In this document: positions 8,999-17,928 of the stretch, piece by piece
How the letters are laid out: every line of letters starts with the position of its first letter
Numbering within the stretch: the first letter of the stretch is position 1
NCBI GenBank assembly: GCA_014728175.1
Contig: WJMA01000017.1
Location: forward strand, 186,001-250,000
Direction: 5' to 3'
DNA: 64,000 bases
Source: Candidatus Fermentibacterota bacterium
Lineage (GTDB): Bacteria; Fermentibacterota; Fermentibacteria; Fermentibacterales; JCC-6
The notes under the pieces: generated by a model
The model's database searches: none
Told to the model about the DNA's origin: nothing
Seen by the model: only the letters and a program-made list of their open reading frames with translations
Program-made: the position numbers and the translations under genes

Positions 8999-9007
8999 GA
9001 AAGAGCG

Positions 9008-12000
9008 ATGGCAATCTTCGAATCCAAATCGAGGCGATTGTTCAAGAGCGTACAGAAGATGGCCTCCGACAACATGGTGGATCAGGCGGCCGCGAAGGTT
9101 CAGGAGGATTTCGGAACCCTGATAGAGGAACGGGACGTCGCCAGGGAGCTGGTTGCGTTTCTGATGGACATCGCCTATCCCGATTTGGCCGCCAAGATGG
9201 TGGAAGAGGTGGTTCGGGTTCACAAAGACCTGGCCGCACCCTTGTACCGGCTTCTGGAGGACCGGCACGGGGAGTTTCCCAGATCCTTCGAGATGCTTCG
9301 TACCCTTTGGCAGAACAAGATCCGGCAGAGAGACTTCGACGGTTGCGTCGAGCTTTTGGATAGGGTCGACCGCCTGGCAGAGTCCAAGCTCATGGACTCG
9401 CTGAAGACCGCCGCTCAGACCGCCGAGAAGTTCGCCGGGGAGAGGCTTTTGGAGGGCGATATAGACAGGCTCCTGGCCTGGAGCCTGGGGCTTTACAGGC
9501 AGGGGAGGATGGACGACGCCCTGGAGTTGCTTCTCAGGGCCACCCAGAGGGCCCAGAGGCCGGACGAGAGGATTCCCCTCCTTGTGGAGTGGATGGCCAC
9601 CAGGAAGGGGGTGCGGGATCCCAAGGCCGTTCTTTACCTGATCCGGATATACCTGGAGATGGATAACGTGGAAAATGCCCTGATCAACGTACCCGAGCTG
9701 CTCGAAGCTCCCCAGGAGATCCAGGACGAGGCGATATCGGTTATTGAGAAAGGTTTGGTACCCAAAGACTTCGGAAAGAAATCCCGGGTCTATCTGGGCA
9801 GGCTCCTGGCAGCCGCCGGCAGAATCGACGATTCCTCCCGGGTTCTGGGTCAGCTGATAGAGGAGGGAGAGCTGGGAGCGGACATGGACACCGCGCTAAG
9901 GGAGCTGGTCGGATACGCTCCGGGAAGCTCCAGGCCGCTCATACTCCAGGCGAAGCTGAAGAAGGAAAGGGGAGAGAAGACGGCCGCCATGGATGCTCTG
10001 GAAGCATCCTTCGACGGCGAGGACGCAGAGTCGGCGCCCCTGCTGGAAGTTTGCCGGGACTTCCTCCAGGAGGGTCTGGACCGGGATAACGCCATAGCCA
10101 TGAAACTGGCGGAGCATTTGGTGGAGCACGGTACCATATCCGACGCCGTATCCTCGCTAACCAGGCTGGTCGAAGAGCATCCGGACTGGGTGACGGCACA
10201 GTTGCAAGTGCTGCTGAAGAGGGAGAGGCAGAGTGCGGAGATCCTTTCGCTGTTGGCGGTGGCGATGCTGATACAGGGCCGCGAGGCCCAGGCCGAGGCC
10301 GCCATAAAGCACCTGCGCACCAGGAAGGACAGCAAGTCCAGAGAGGACATCCTGGCGGTTCTGGACGAGTTCGACGACCTGATGGATCGATACCCCGTCC
10401 TCAGGAAGATACGGGCCATAACCAGGACCGAGGCCGGCAGGGAGCGGATGGCCGCCGACGACTGGTTCGAGTTGCTTCTCCACGGCGACCGGATTCCATC
10501 CAAGGGCCTTCTGGAGGTTGCCAGGGCCCATCTTCCCAAGGACAGGGCCGAGGATTTGATGGAATCGGAGTTCGAGCCGTCAAAGCCCCTGGAAGCCATG
10601 TTGGGGGGAATCGCCGCCATCGAGGTGGGGAAGTTCGAAAAGGCGGGTGACTGGCTGGCTTCCGCGGCCGAGAACGAGAACCTGGCCGAAAAGGTGGCCG
10701 AGGAGATATCGGTGCTACCCGACGATGCAATCGCGCAGATGGACCTGGAGAGGCTTCTGCCGCTTCTGTCTCACGGCAAGGCCGCCAAACACGCAGCGGA
10801 CATAGTCATGCGTACGTCGGGATCCGAGCCCTGGCGCATGTCACTGGTGCCCCAGCTCAGGTGGGGCGATCCGGAGGGCGAGTTGCTGTTCAGGCTCAGG
10901 GCTTTCATCAGCGAGGGTAAGATAGCGCTGGCCGGCTCCGCCACAGACGGCCTGGACGTAGAGGGCTCGGTTCTGGTGAGACTGGCCGAGGGTTGTCGAA
11001 AAATGACTTCGAACGACATAAGCGGTGCCCTGGAGAACCTGGCGGAGGCGGCATCGGACAGACGCACCAGCTTGCTGGCCAGAAAGGTCCTGGAGGATGC
11101 CCGGCAGCACGGTAAGGGCGAGGAAGAGGAGATTCTTATACTGATAGCCCGGACCCATGAATCGGAGCACGACCTACAGAGCGTGGCGGACGTGCTGGAA
11201 CCGGTCGCCAGCCGCAAGAAAGTGGTCGACGAGCTGGAGAGGATAACCAGAGACAACGGCGGGCACCCCGAGCCGCTGCGGCTTCTGGTGAAGGCCTTCG
11301 CGGACCGTGACCAGTACACCGATTTCGTAAAGAGGTCGTCGACCCTGGTGGATCTGGTGCCCGAGGAGGCACCGGGCATGATGAAGATGGCGGAGGAGAT
11401 CGGGCGTCGGAAGGGCGAGGGGCAGCTCCTGGCCTATGCCGCGGAGCTTTCCGACAGGTACCATCTTCCCCGTGATCCGGAGGACCTGTTGTCCGAGGCG
11501 GTTCTGGCCGAGCCCTCGGTAGCGGGGGCGCTCTCCAAGAAGAGCGGAATGGGCCCCGGCTTCAAGGCATTGTGCGCGGCGGCCTCGGGAGACGCCAGCA
11601 CCTTCACCGATGTACTGAGGCGACGGCCCAGCCTGGACGTCCGCATCAACGATCAGATAATCGAATCCGCCGTAGAACGGTGGACGCCGGGCCAGGATGA
11701 CGAGGCCCTGTCCCTTCTGGCCGAGGTCAGCCTGAGGGAGGGATTCGGTGAGCAAGCCTCCACCATACTGAGCCTCGTAGCAAGAGAGGGGATCGGAGAC
11801 TGGAGGTCCAAGGCCTCCCAGAGGCTCTTGGACGAGGTCAATCAGGGAGGGCTTCCCGCCCGTCTCCTGTGGGAATCGGTCCGAGACCCGGTGGTTCTCG
11901 GTCAGGCCCTGGAGAGGAACGTATCCGGTGATCTGGCTGGGATACCGGCCGACGAGATGGCGACCATGGTTAACGCGCTTACCGGTTCGGGCATGGACCT

Positions 12001-12628
12001 CGAGATAATCCTGGACTTCGCCGTGAAGCTTATGGATGCCCGAAAGGACTTCGAAGAAGACCTTCTGCTGCAGATGGGGAGCTATTGCTACGACAAACTG
12101 CGGGAGAGGGACAGAAAGCTCTCCGGTCGGGACGGGACGAACCTGGTCAAGCTGCTACTTAGAGCCAACATGATCGCCGAGGCTTCCAGGGTGGCGGTCG
12201 ACCTGGGGATCAGCGAATTGCTGGGAACCGTCAGAGAGAGTCTTCAGGATTACAGGGCGACGAAGACCGATATGCCCTCCAGGGTCAGGGCCGAGCACCT
12301 GATTCTCCTGGGAAGGCCCTCGGAGGCTCTTTCCGTGCTCGGCGACTCATCGCCGGACGAGCCGGTTGAGGTATCCGATTTAAGGGCCAGGGCGCTGTGG
12401 GACGCCGGCCAACGGCAGGCAGCGGTATCGACCTGGCTTTCCTGCTACCGCAGGAGCGGCAAGGGCCTGTACCTGGGCAGGGTGATGTGGGCGCTGGACA
12501 GGAACGGCAACCAACTGGAGCGAACGGCGGTGAAGCGGGTGGTTGCAGAGAGGCATCCGCATCTGGTAAGCTCGAGCAGGGAAGACCCGGATAGAGAGTA
12601 CAGGCTGGGTACCATCTCCGGTCTGTGA
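9008..12628 (+). CDS. 1206-residue alpha-helical repeat protein (TPR/HEAT-like), unknown function
   Basis: 1206 aa, not recognised as a named family. There is no signal peptide or membrane helix. The protein is almost entirely amphipathic helices with loosely TPR-like pairs: AWSLGLYRQGRMDDALELLL, LIRIYLEMDNVENALINVPE, RAHLPKDRAEDLMESE and LSLLAEVSLREGFGEQAS. It looks like a long solenoid of 25-35 degenerate helix pairs and lacks any catalytic motif I can see. The ATG is preceded by GGAAAGAGC. It lies between the MltD-like gene (9 bp upstream) and the coiled-coil TPR gene (44 bp downstream), so it is probably a cytoplasmic scaffold linked to envelope biology or cell organisation. This is inference from context only. 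Confidence 0.85.
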   Translation: MAIFESKSRRLFKSVQKMASDNMVDQAAAKVQEDFGTLIEERDVARELVAFLMDIAYPDLAAKMVEEVVRVHKDLAAPLYRLLEDRHGEFPRSFEMLRTLWQNKIRQRDFDGCVELLDRVDRLAESKLMDSLKTAAQTAEKFAGERLLEGDIDRLLAWSLGLYRQGRMDDALELLLRATQRAQRPDERIPLLVEWMATRKGVRDPKAVLYLIRIYLEMDNVENALINVPELLEAPQEIQDEAISVIEKGLVPKDFGKKSRVYLGRLLAAAGRIDDSSRVLGQLIEEGELGADMDTALRELVGYAPGSSRPLILQAKLKKERGEKTAAMDALEASFDGEDAESAPLLEVCRDFLQEGLDRDNAIAMKLAEHLVEHGTISDAVSSLTRLVEEHPDWVTAQLQVLLKRERQSAEILSLLAVAMLIQGREAQAEAAIKHLRTRKDSKSREDILAVLDEFDDLMDRYPVLRKIRAITRTEAGRERMAADDWFELLLHGDRIPSKGLLEVARAHLPKDRAEDLMESEFEPSKPLEAMLGGIAAIEVGKFEKAGDWLASAAENENLAEKVAEEISVLPDDAIAQMDLERLLPLLSHGKAAKHAADIVMRTSGSEPWRMSLVPQLRWGDPEGELLFRLRAFISEGKIALAGSATDGLDVEGSVLVRLAEGCRKMTSNDISGALENLAEAASDRRTSLLARKVLEDARQHGKGEEEEILILIARTHESEHDLQSVADVLEPVASRKKVVDELERITRDNGGHPEPLRLLVKAFADRDQYTDFVKRSSTLVDLVPEEAPGMMKMAEEIGRRKGEGQLLAYAAELSDRYHLPRDPEDLLSEAVLAEPSVAGALSKKSGMGPGFKALCAAASGDASTFTDVLRRRPSLDVRINDQIIESAVERWTPGQDDEALSLLAEVSLREGFGEQASTILSLVAREGIGDWRSKASQRLLDEVNQGGLPARLLWESVRDPVVLGQALERNVSGDLAGIPADEMATMVNALTGSGMDLEIILDFAVKLMDARKDFEEDLLLQMGSYCYDKLRERDRKLSGRDGTNLVKLLLRANMIAEASRVAVDLGISELLGTVRESLQDYRATKTDMPSRVRAEHLILLGRPSEALSVLGDSSPDEPVEVSDLRARALWDAGQRQAAVSTWLSCYRRSGKGLYLGRVMWALDRNGNQLERTAVKRVVAERHPHLVSSSREDPDREYRLGTISGL

Positions 12629-12672
12629 AGTTATATTGCGGCTGACTACTCAAAGATCTTCTAGGAGCTGAA

Positions 12673-14271
12673 ATGGCAGAGAACAACAAAGCGTCGAACT
12701 CCGATGAGCGAACGACTCAAGAGGTGCTCAAGGCGTTGGGGCAGGTGGTCTACGCCCAGAGCAAACATCTGGAGTCGATCGTGGAGAAAGTTACATCGAT
12801 AGAGAAAGGCATTACCGAGGACCTACCCAAGAAGCTGGACGAGCTCAAGGAGGCCCTCAGCGGTTTACGGGTCGCCGGCCCCGCCCAGCCTCGGCCACCG
12901 GCCCCGCCGGCCGGGGAAGGACGGCAGCCGCAGCAGCCCGATTCACCGGCACCGGGGGCTGACCAGGCCGGTAAGATAGTGGAGAGCCTGGAGAAAGGCT
13001 TCGAGAGGCTGTCGACCCTCGACGAGAAGCTGGGCAAGATAGAGTCGGTGGTCACCGAGACCGGCGATTCGGTGGGGAAAAGGCTGGATGCCACCTCCGA
13101 CAAGCTGTCCGAGATCTCCGAGCTGGCCTCGTCCATAGTAAAGGTTCTGGGTGGAGAGAAGGCCGCGGAGGGCAAACCCATGATGGACGTTGTAAGGGAG
13201 TCCACTTCCGAGCTGGCGCAATCCCTGCAGAAGGGCCTGGAGCATCTGGAGGCCCTGAAGGACGAAACCGGTTCCCTTTCGAAGCTTCTCACCGAGGCCA
13301 CCTCTGCCACCTCGGGCGAGATTCAGAAGCTGGCCGAGAGTTTCGCCGGAAGCGTAGATGCCCTGAAGGAAAGCCTCTCCGATCTCTCACAGACCGCGGG
13401 ATCCATCCTGGCCAAGAGCGATGCGGTGGAGAAGGACCTACCGGAGCTGAGGACCAGCCTGGAAGCAGTAATATCGGAGATAAAGACCGGGGCGGAGAGC
13501 ATGAGCGTCTCCCTGGAGAAGCTCAACGAGGAGCAGAAGACCCTGCTGGACGAGAAATCGGCCCTGGTGGCGGAGAAGCTCGACACCATCCCCGGGTCCC
13601 TTGGTGAGGTCGGCAGCACCGTATCCAGTGAGATAGAGACCCTCCGGAAGTCGACCGAGGATCATCTGCAGGAGGTCTCCAAGGCGGTGGACCTGAACGC
13701 CGATCAGATAAAGCATGTGGGAAGATCGGTGGAGGACGCCTCCGAGACACAGAGGGAGAGGCTGGAGCAGATGTCCGAGCTTCTTCTGGTTCATAAGGAG
13801 GCGGTTACCAGGTCCGAGGTCGAGGAGCTCAACCGCAAGGCGATCGGGCATTTCAGCAACGGAGAGTACGGCAAAGCCATAGAGGTTTTGGAGAAGGCGA
13901 TGTCCATGGAGGGAGAGCGGCCGGAGCTCTTGACCAACCTGGGGCACATCCATGCGGCCATGGGCGATCTGGAGAAATCGGAGGAGAGCTTCAGAAAGGC
14001 CCTGAGGCTGGACCCGGAGCTGCAGCCGACCCTCTCGGCGCTGGGCACGCTGCTGGTGGAGGCCGGCAGGGCCGACGAGACCCTGGAGTTCCTGCGGAGG
14101 TTCGTGGAGGACGAGACTCCTTCCATTCCGGTAATGATCTCCTACTCCCGGGCCCTGGTCTCGGAGGGAAGGCATTCCGACGCCCTGGAGCTCATCAAGA
14201 AGGCCCGGGAGATAGAACCTCACAATCCAGAGGTAGAGAAGGAGTACGCCAAGTATTCCGAGAATGCCTAG
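12673..14271 (+). CDS. coiled-coil protein with C-terminal TPR domain, unknown function
   Basis: 532 aa. Residues 1-55 are helical, about 70-100 form a Pro/Ala-rich linker (PRPPAPPAGEGRQPQQPD), and about 100-390 form long coiled coil with repeated short phrases such as SLEKGFERLSTLDEKLGKIE and KGLEHLEALKDETGSLSKLL. The overall look is that of methyl-accepting or apolipoprotein-like amphipathic rods without a signalling core. Residues 395-525 contain at least three TPRs (GHFSNGEYGKAIEVLEKAM, NLGHIHAAMGDLEKSEESF and LGTLLVEAGRADETLEFL). No signal peptide. TAGGAG precedes the ATG. Its last 8 bases overlap the Slt-like gene, so the two are translationally coupled. Confidence 0.85.
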   Translation: MAENNKASNSDERTTQEVLKALGQVVYAQSKHLESIVEKVTSIEKGITEDLPKKLDELKEALSGLRVAGPAQPRPPAPPAGEGRQPQQPDSPAPGADQAGKIVESLEKGFERLSTLDEKLGKIESVVTETGDSVGKRLDATSDKLSEISELASSIVKVLGGEKAAEGKPMMDVVRESTSELAQSLQKGLEHLEALKDETGSLSKLLTEATSATSGEIQKLAESFAGSVDALKESLSDLSQTAGSILAKSDAVEKDLPELRTSLEAVISEIKTGAESMSVSLEKLNEEQKTLLDEKSALVAEKLDTIPGSLGEVGSTVSSEIETLRKSTEDHLQEVSKAVDLNADQIKHVGRSVEDASETQRERLEQMSELLLVHKEAVTRSEVEELNRKAIGHFSNGEYGKAIEVLEKAMSMEGERPELLTNLGHIHAAMGDLEKSEESFRKALRLDPELQPTLSALGTLLVEAGRADETLEFLRRFVEDETPSIPVMISYSRALVSEGRHSDALELIKKAREIEPHNPEVEKEYAKYSENA

Positions 14272-16486
14272 ATCGGTAATTGCCGGGGTCCTCTCGGCTC
14301 TGCTGCTCTCGGGCTGCGGAAGCCTTTCCGGTAAAGACCGCGAGGGCTCGGCATCCACGTATCCGGACCTGAGCCGTCTTTCTCCCCGTCACGCCGACTC
14401 CGTGCTAGAAGCCGGCGACACCGCGAGCACCGTCTCCCTTCTGGTGAGGAGCGCCCTGCTCAGGCCCCCAGGCGATCCGGACAGAGCGGCAATGGCCAGA
14501 AGAGCCGCCCGGATGGCCCGGCCACCGAACCCGGTCCTGGCCCGTCTGCTTCTGGAGGAACCCGACTCTTTGGCCCCATTCCAGGCCCTTCGCCTGGGGG
14601 GTACGGACGTCGCCGATCTCCTGACCGAAGGCATGGAGGAAGGTAGGTTTGCTCTTCCGGAGTACGTGGCGCTTTTCGCGGCCCGGACCTTCCTGGATGT
14701 CGGACGCGCCGATCTGGCTCTCCGGTTCGCCCGGACGGTTCCGGTGGGGCTTCCCCGCACTGCCGACCGGGACAGGAGCGCGGCCCTTTACGAGGCCGCC
14801 CTGCTGACCGCGCAGGACAGCCTGGCGACGATCCAGCTGGACAGGGCGAGAGTACTGGACGATTCCGAGCTGTTGGCCAGGCTTTACCACCTTCGGGGTC
14901 TGGTGGGGCGTCAAAGGAGGGCGCACGGCTGGCGCAAGGACCTGATGCGGTCCTTCAAGCTGTGGCCGGCGGCCGATTTCCATGCCCGGGCCTACGCCCT
15001 TCTCCGCGATACCCTGCTCGCTGACAGCTCACTGGCCGCAGAGGTGGCCGATCCCTTTTACTCCGGAGGTCTATGGAACGAGCTTTACGACCTGGCCTCG
15101 CGGTCGGCCTCGCCTGCGGCGCACCTCTACTACCTGGCGGCCAGGACCAGGGACCGCCTGGGATTCTACAACCGGGCGGTGGAGATGCTGGAGAGCTACC
15201 TGGATACCTGGCCCGAAGGTAACGATGCTCCTCTCGCCCTTCTCTATCTGGGTCTGGACAGAGCCAGAGGTGGATTTCCGGATGCCGGCCTGGCCACTCT
15301 GGACCTTTTCGAGAGCCGCTATCCCCGCAATCCCAGAACGGGCAACGTCCCCTGGTACCGCGGCAGCATATTGACGGAGAGCGGCAGGTGGGAGGAGGCG
15401 CTGGCTCATTTTCGCAGAACGGTTAGCCACCACCCGGGTAACGTGACGGCCGACGACGCCCACTTCTACCTGTGTCTGGGCCTGTACAGGCTCGGGCATC
15501 GCAACGAGGCCGCCCGGAGCTTCGCCGGTTTCCTCGACAGATGGAGCAGAAGCGTATACCGCAACGCCGCCCGGTACTGGCTGGGGAGAACGCTGCTGGA
15601 GACGGGCGACCCGGAGGGCAGGGAGATCCTCCTTTCACTGATCTCCGAGCAGGAACGATCGCTTCCGGCGTCTTTCGCCCGGTCCTACCTGGGAATGCCC
15701 GGATGGAGACCCCGGTTCAGCCCTCTGGACCTGGAGAGCTGGATGGACTCGGTGGGAGTGAGCCCGGCGGAGCCTCCCCAGTCGGCGTTGAGGGGCAGGA
15801 TCCTACAGAGATGTGGTATGCGCGACTGGGCGGTGGGGGAGTACCTGAGGGCGGAAGAGGAGGTGGGAGGGCCGGCGCCGCTGGCTCCCTTCTACCTGGC
15901 CAACGAGGTCTGGGAGAGGATGCCCTCGGCGGCCTGGAGGATGTGGTCCCTGGGGGAGGACCTGGGCAGGCCCCGCGGGCTGTGGACCCTTCGCTACCCC
16001 AGGGCGTGGGAGTCGTTGGTGGTGTCGGTGTGCGACCGTTACGGTTTCGATCCGCTCCTGGCCTGGTCCATAATGAAGCAGGAGAGCGCGTTTCAGCCCT
16101 CTTGCTACTCGACCGCCGGGGCCAGGGGATTGATCCAGATGATACCCAGCACGTCGGAGTACCTGGCCGAGGAGAGGGATTGGAGCGATTACTCCCCGGA
16201 CAAGCTCTACCTGCCCGAGGTTTCCATTGAGTACGGGGTGGCCTACCTGTCGGAGGTGGCGGTTGGCTTCGACCGCACGCTGGAAACCCTTGCCGCCTAC
16301 AACGGAGGGCCTCACAACGCAATGAGATGGGGCGCTCGCCGGGAGAGCCCCGAAGGCTTCTTCAGCCGGATAACTTACAACGAGACCAAGCTGTATGCCG
16401 AGATAGTATCACACAACTACGAGGTTTACAAGAGCATATACGGCTCTGACGAAGCCCTGACCCGGGCGTCCCCGGACTCCATCTAG
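14264..16486 (+). CDS. soluble-lytic-transglycosylase-like lipoprotein (Slt70 type) with TPR superhelix
   Basis: 740 aa. The N-terminus is a lipoprotein signal (MPRSVIAGVLSALLLSGC) with a good lipobox, LLSGC. Residues about 60-530 are helical/TPR-like (ALLYLGLDRARGGFPDAG and HFYLCLGLYRLGHRNEAARS), resembling the U and L domains of Slt70. Residues about 580-730 are the SLT catalytic domain: catalytic Glu in SIMKQESAFQP, then AGARGLIQMIPSTSEYLA, and the C-terminal LAAYNGGPHNAMRW. It is an outer-membrane-anchored enzyme cutting peptidoglycan to 1,6-anhydro products. It starts inside the end of the coiled-coil TPR gene, and its stop overlaps the convergent glycosyltransferase gene by 4 bp. Confidence 0.92.
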   Translation: MPRSVIAGVLSALLLSGCGSLSGKDREGSASTYPDLSRLSPRHADSVLEAGDTASTVSLLVRSALLRPPGDPDRAAMARRAARMARPPNPVLARLLLEEPDSLAPFQALRLGGTDVADLLTEGMEEGRFALPEYVALFAARTFLDVGRADLALRFARTVPVGLPRTADRDRSAALYEAALLTAQDSLATIQLDRARVLDDSELLARLYHLRGLVGRQRRAHGWRKDLMRSFKLWPAADFHARAYALLRDTLLADSSLAAEVADPFYSGGLWNELYDLASRSASPAAHLYYLAARTRDRLGFYNRAVEMLESYLDTWPEGNDAPLALLYLGLDRARGGFPDAGLATLDLFESRYPRNPRTGNVPWYRGSILTESGRWEEALAHFRRTVSHHPGNVTADDAHFYLCLGLYRLGHRNEAARSFAGFLDRWSRSVYRNAARYWLGRTLLETGDPEGREILLSLISEQERSLPASFARSYLGMPGWRPRFSPLDLESWMDSVGVSPAEPPQSALRGRILQRCGMRDWAVGEYLRAEEEVGGPAPLAPFYLANEVWERMPSAAWRMWSLGEDLGRPRGLWTLRYPRAWESLVVSVCDRYGFDPLLAWSIMKQESAFQPSCYSTAGARGLIQMIPSTSEYLAEERDWSDYSPDKLYLPEVSIEYGVAYLSEVAVGFDRTLETLAAYNGGPHNAMRWGARRESPEGFFSRITYNETKLYAEIVSHNYEVYKSIYGSDEALTRASPDSI

Positions 16487-17817
16487 GGCAGGACATCCCA
16501 CAGCCCCACGCGGGACTCGCCGCATATTACGTTGTCCTCGGTCTCAAAGCTTCGCAGATGAACCAGGTCGGGCCGGGCATTTCGCAACAGGTCGGAGTAC
16601 TGCTCGGGGAAAGCCAGCAGATAGTCCGCCCTCTCCCTGATCCAGCTCCAGCCCCGCACCCGGCGACAGGGATTGCGCTCGGGGGTTACCAGACCGTCCA
16701 GATCGATCACGTACAGGTCAGTAAGCCATCCCGGCGCTCCCACGTCGGCCGCGGCGACCGTGTCGCCCTGCCCCGCGATCTCCGCCAGATAAAGCGCGGG
16801 CCGAGTGTCTATGGACAGAACGTTGGCGGACGCCCTCACCCTTCGGGAGCCGAACACCAGAAGGCCCGGCAGCAGTGAAAGAACGATCAGGATTCTCATC
16901 CACCGCTTCCAGGAGCAGGATACGCCGGCGGCGCAAAGGCCCAGAACGACCAGCCCCGGAACGTGGTACCGCATCTGGAAGAACGAGTTGGGCTGAAGCA
17001 GGAGGGAGGTCAGGGGAACCAGAGAGAAAAGACCGAGAGGGCATTTCCTCCGCAGAAGGTGATAGATGCCGGCCAGCCCAGTTACCCCCAGAAGGGGAGA
17101 TACGATGACCATCTCCCTGCACAAACCGCGTAAGCCGGCCAGCAAACCGAACCCCACCGCCCCGGCCTGCTTGGCGTAGAAGCTGGACGGCAGGGGACAG
17201 CCGGAGGCCCAGACGTTCCAGGACACCCATAGGATGCCCACCACCGCGGGAGGGAGAAGGACCTTGGCGGTTTGGGCTAAATCGGGCCTTCCGGCGGAGA
17301 ACAGAAGCGGGATGGCGATAACGCAAAGCTCGGGCCTGGTGATGAGCATGGCAGCCAGAAGCAATCCTTGCCCGATTCCGGGAGGCCGGCTCCGGGATAC
17401 GCTGCGCCAGGCAATTACCACCAGCAGAACGGCCAGGGAGGTCTCCATGCCACTGGGGCCATGGAACAGCAGGGGCCCGGACAGAAGAAGCAGCGAGGAG
17501 TAGACCGACCCGGCCAGGAGCAGCGATATCGTCCCTGCGATCAGAGACAGCACCATGAGCAGGGTTACGGCCGTCTGCCCACCGGTAAGGGCGAGGGGTC
17601 CGGAAAGCGCCACCCAGAGGGGACTGGTTGCTCCACTGGAGGGTAGGCCCGGATTGAACTCCAGCTGGCCGGACAGCATGAGGTTTCTTCCGAATACCAG
17701 ATGGATGTAGGTATCGTCCATGGGAGGGACTCCGTATGCCGAAAAGATCAGAAGCAGGGCCCCGGCAACGGCCAGGACCGCTGCGGCGACTATTCCCGTA
17801 TCGCTTATTCCTGACAT
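16483..17817 (-). CDS. GT-C family integral-membrane glycosyltransferase-like protein
   Basis: 444 aa from the ATG at 17817 (MSGISDTGIVAAAV); upstream ORF sequence is antisense to the kbl leader. It has about nine to eleven membrane helices. The first periplasmic loop carries PPMDDTYIHLVFGRNLMLSG followed by LEFNPGLPSSGATSPLW, the 'DDayI.lRya.NL..G.glvfNpGe...G.TsPLW' pattern of polyprenyl-phosphate-dependent GT-C enzymes, where the DD pair is the usual catalytic/metal site. A soluble C-terminal domain (about 350-444) follows. The likely role is transfer of a sugar from a lipid-linked donor to an envelope acceptor; donor and acceptor are unknown. It diverges from kbl. Confidence 0.8.
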   Translation of the reverse strand: MSGISDTGIVAAAVLAVAGALLLIFSAYGVPPMDDTYIHLVFGRNLMLSGQLEFNPGLPSSGATSPLWVALSGPLALTGGQTAVTLLMVLSLIAGTISLLLAGSVYSSLLLLSGPLLFHGPSGMETSLAVLLVVIAWRSVSRSRPPGIGQGLLLAAMLITRPELCVIAIPLLFSAGRPDLAQTAKVLLPPAVVGILWVSWNVWASGCPLPSSFYAKQAGAVGFGLLAGLRGLCREMVIVSPLLGVTGLAGIYHLLRRKCPLGLFSLVPLTSLLLQPNSFFQMRYHVPGLVVLGLCAAGVSCSWKRWMRILIVLSLLPGLLVFGSRRVRASANVLSIDTRPALYLAEIAGQGDTVAAADVGAPGWLTDLYVIDLDGLVTPERNPCRRVRGWSWIRERADYLLAFPEQYSDLLRNARPDLVHLRSFETEDNVICGESRVGLWDVLP

Positions 17818-17928
17818 GATGGCTTGAGAATCCACTTCCGTATGGTTATCGTCAAGCCGTCCGATCGATGGCAATGAATGGGAAAGTGGCTTTTCTCCGA
17901 CCAAGCCACCCGAAAGGAGAGGTGAAAG

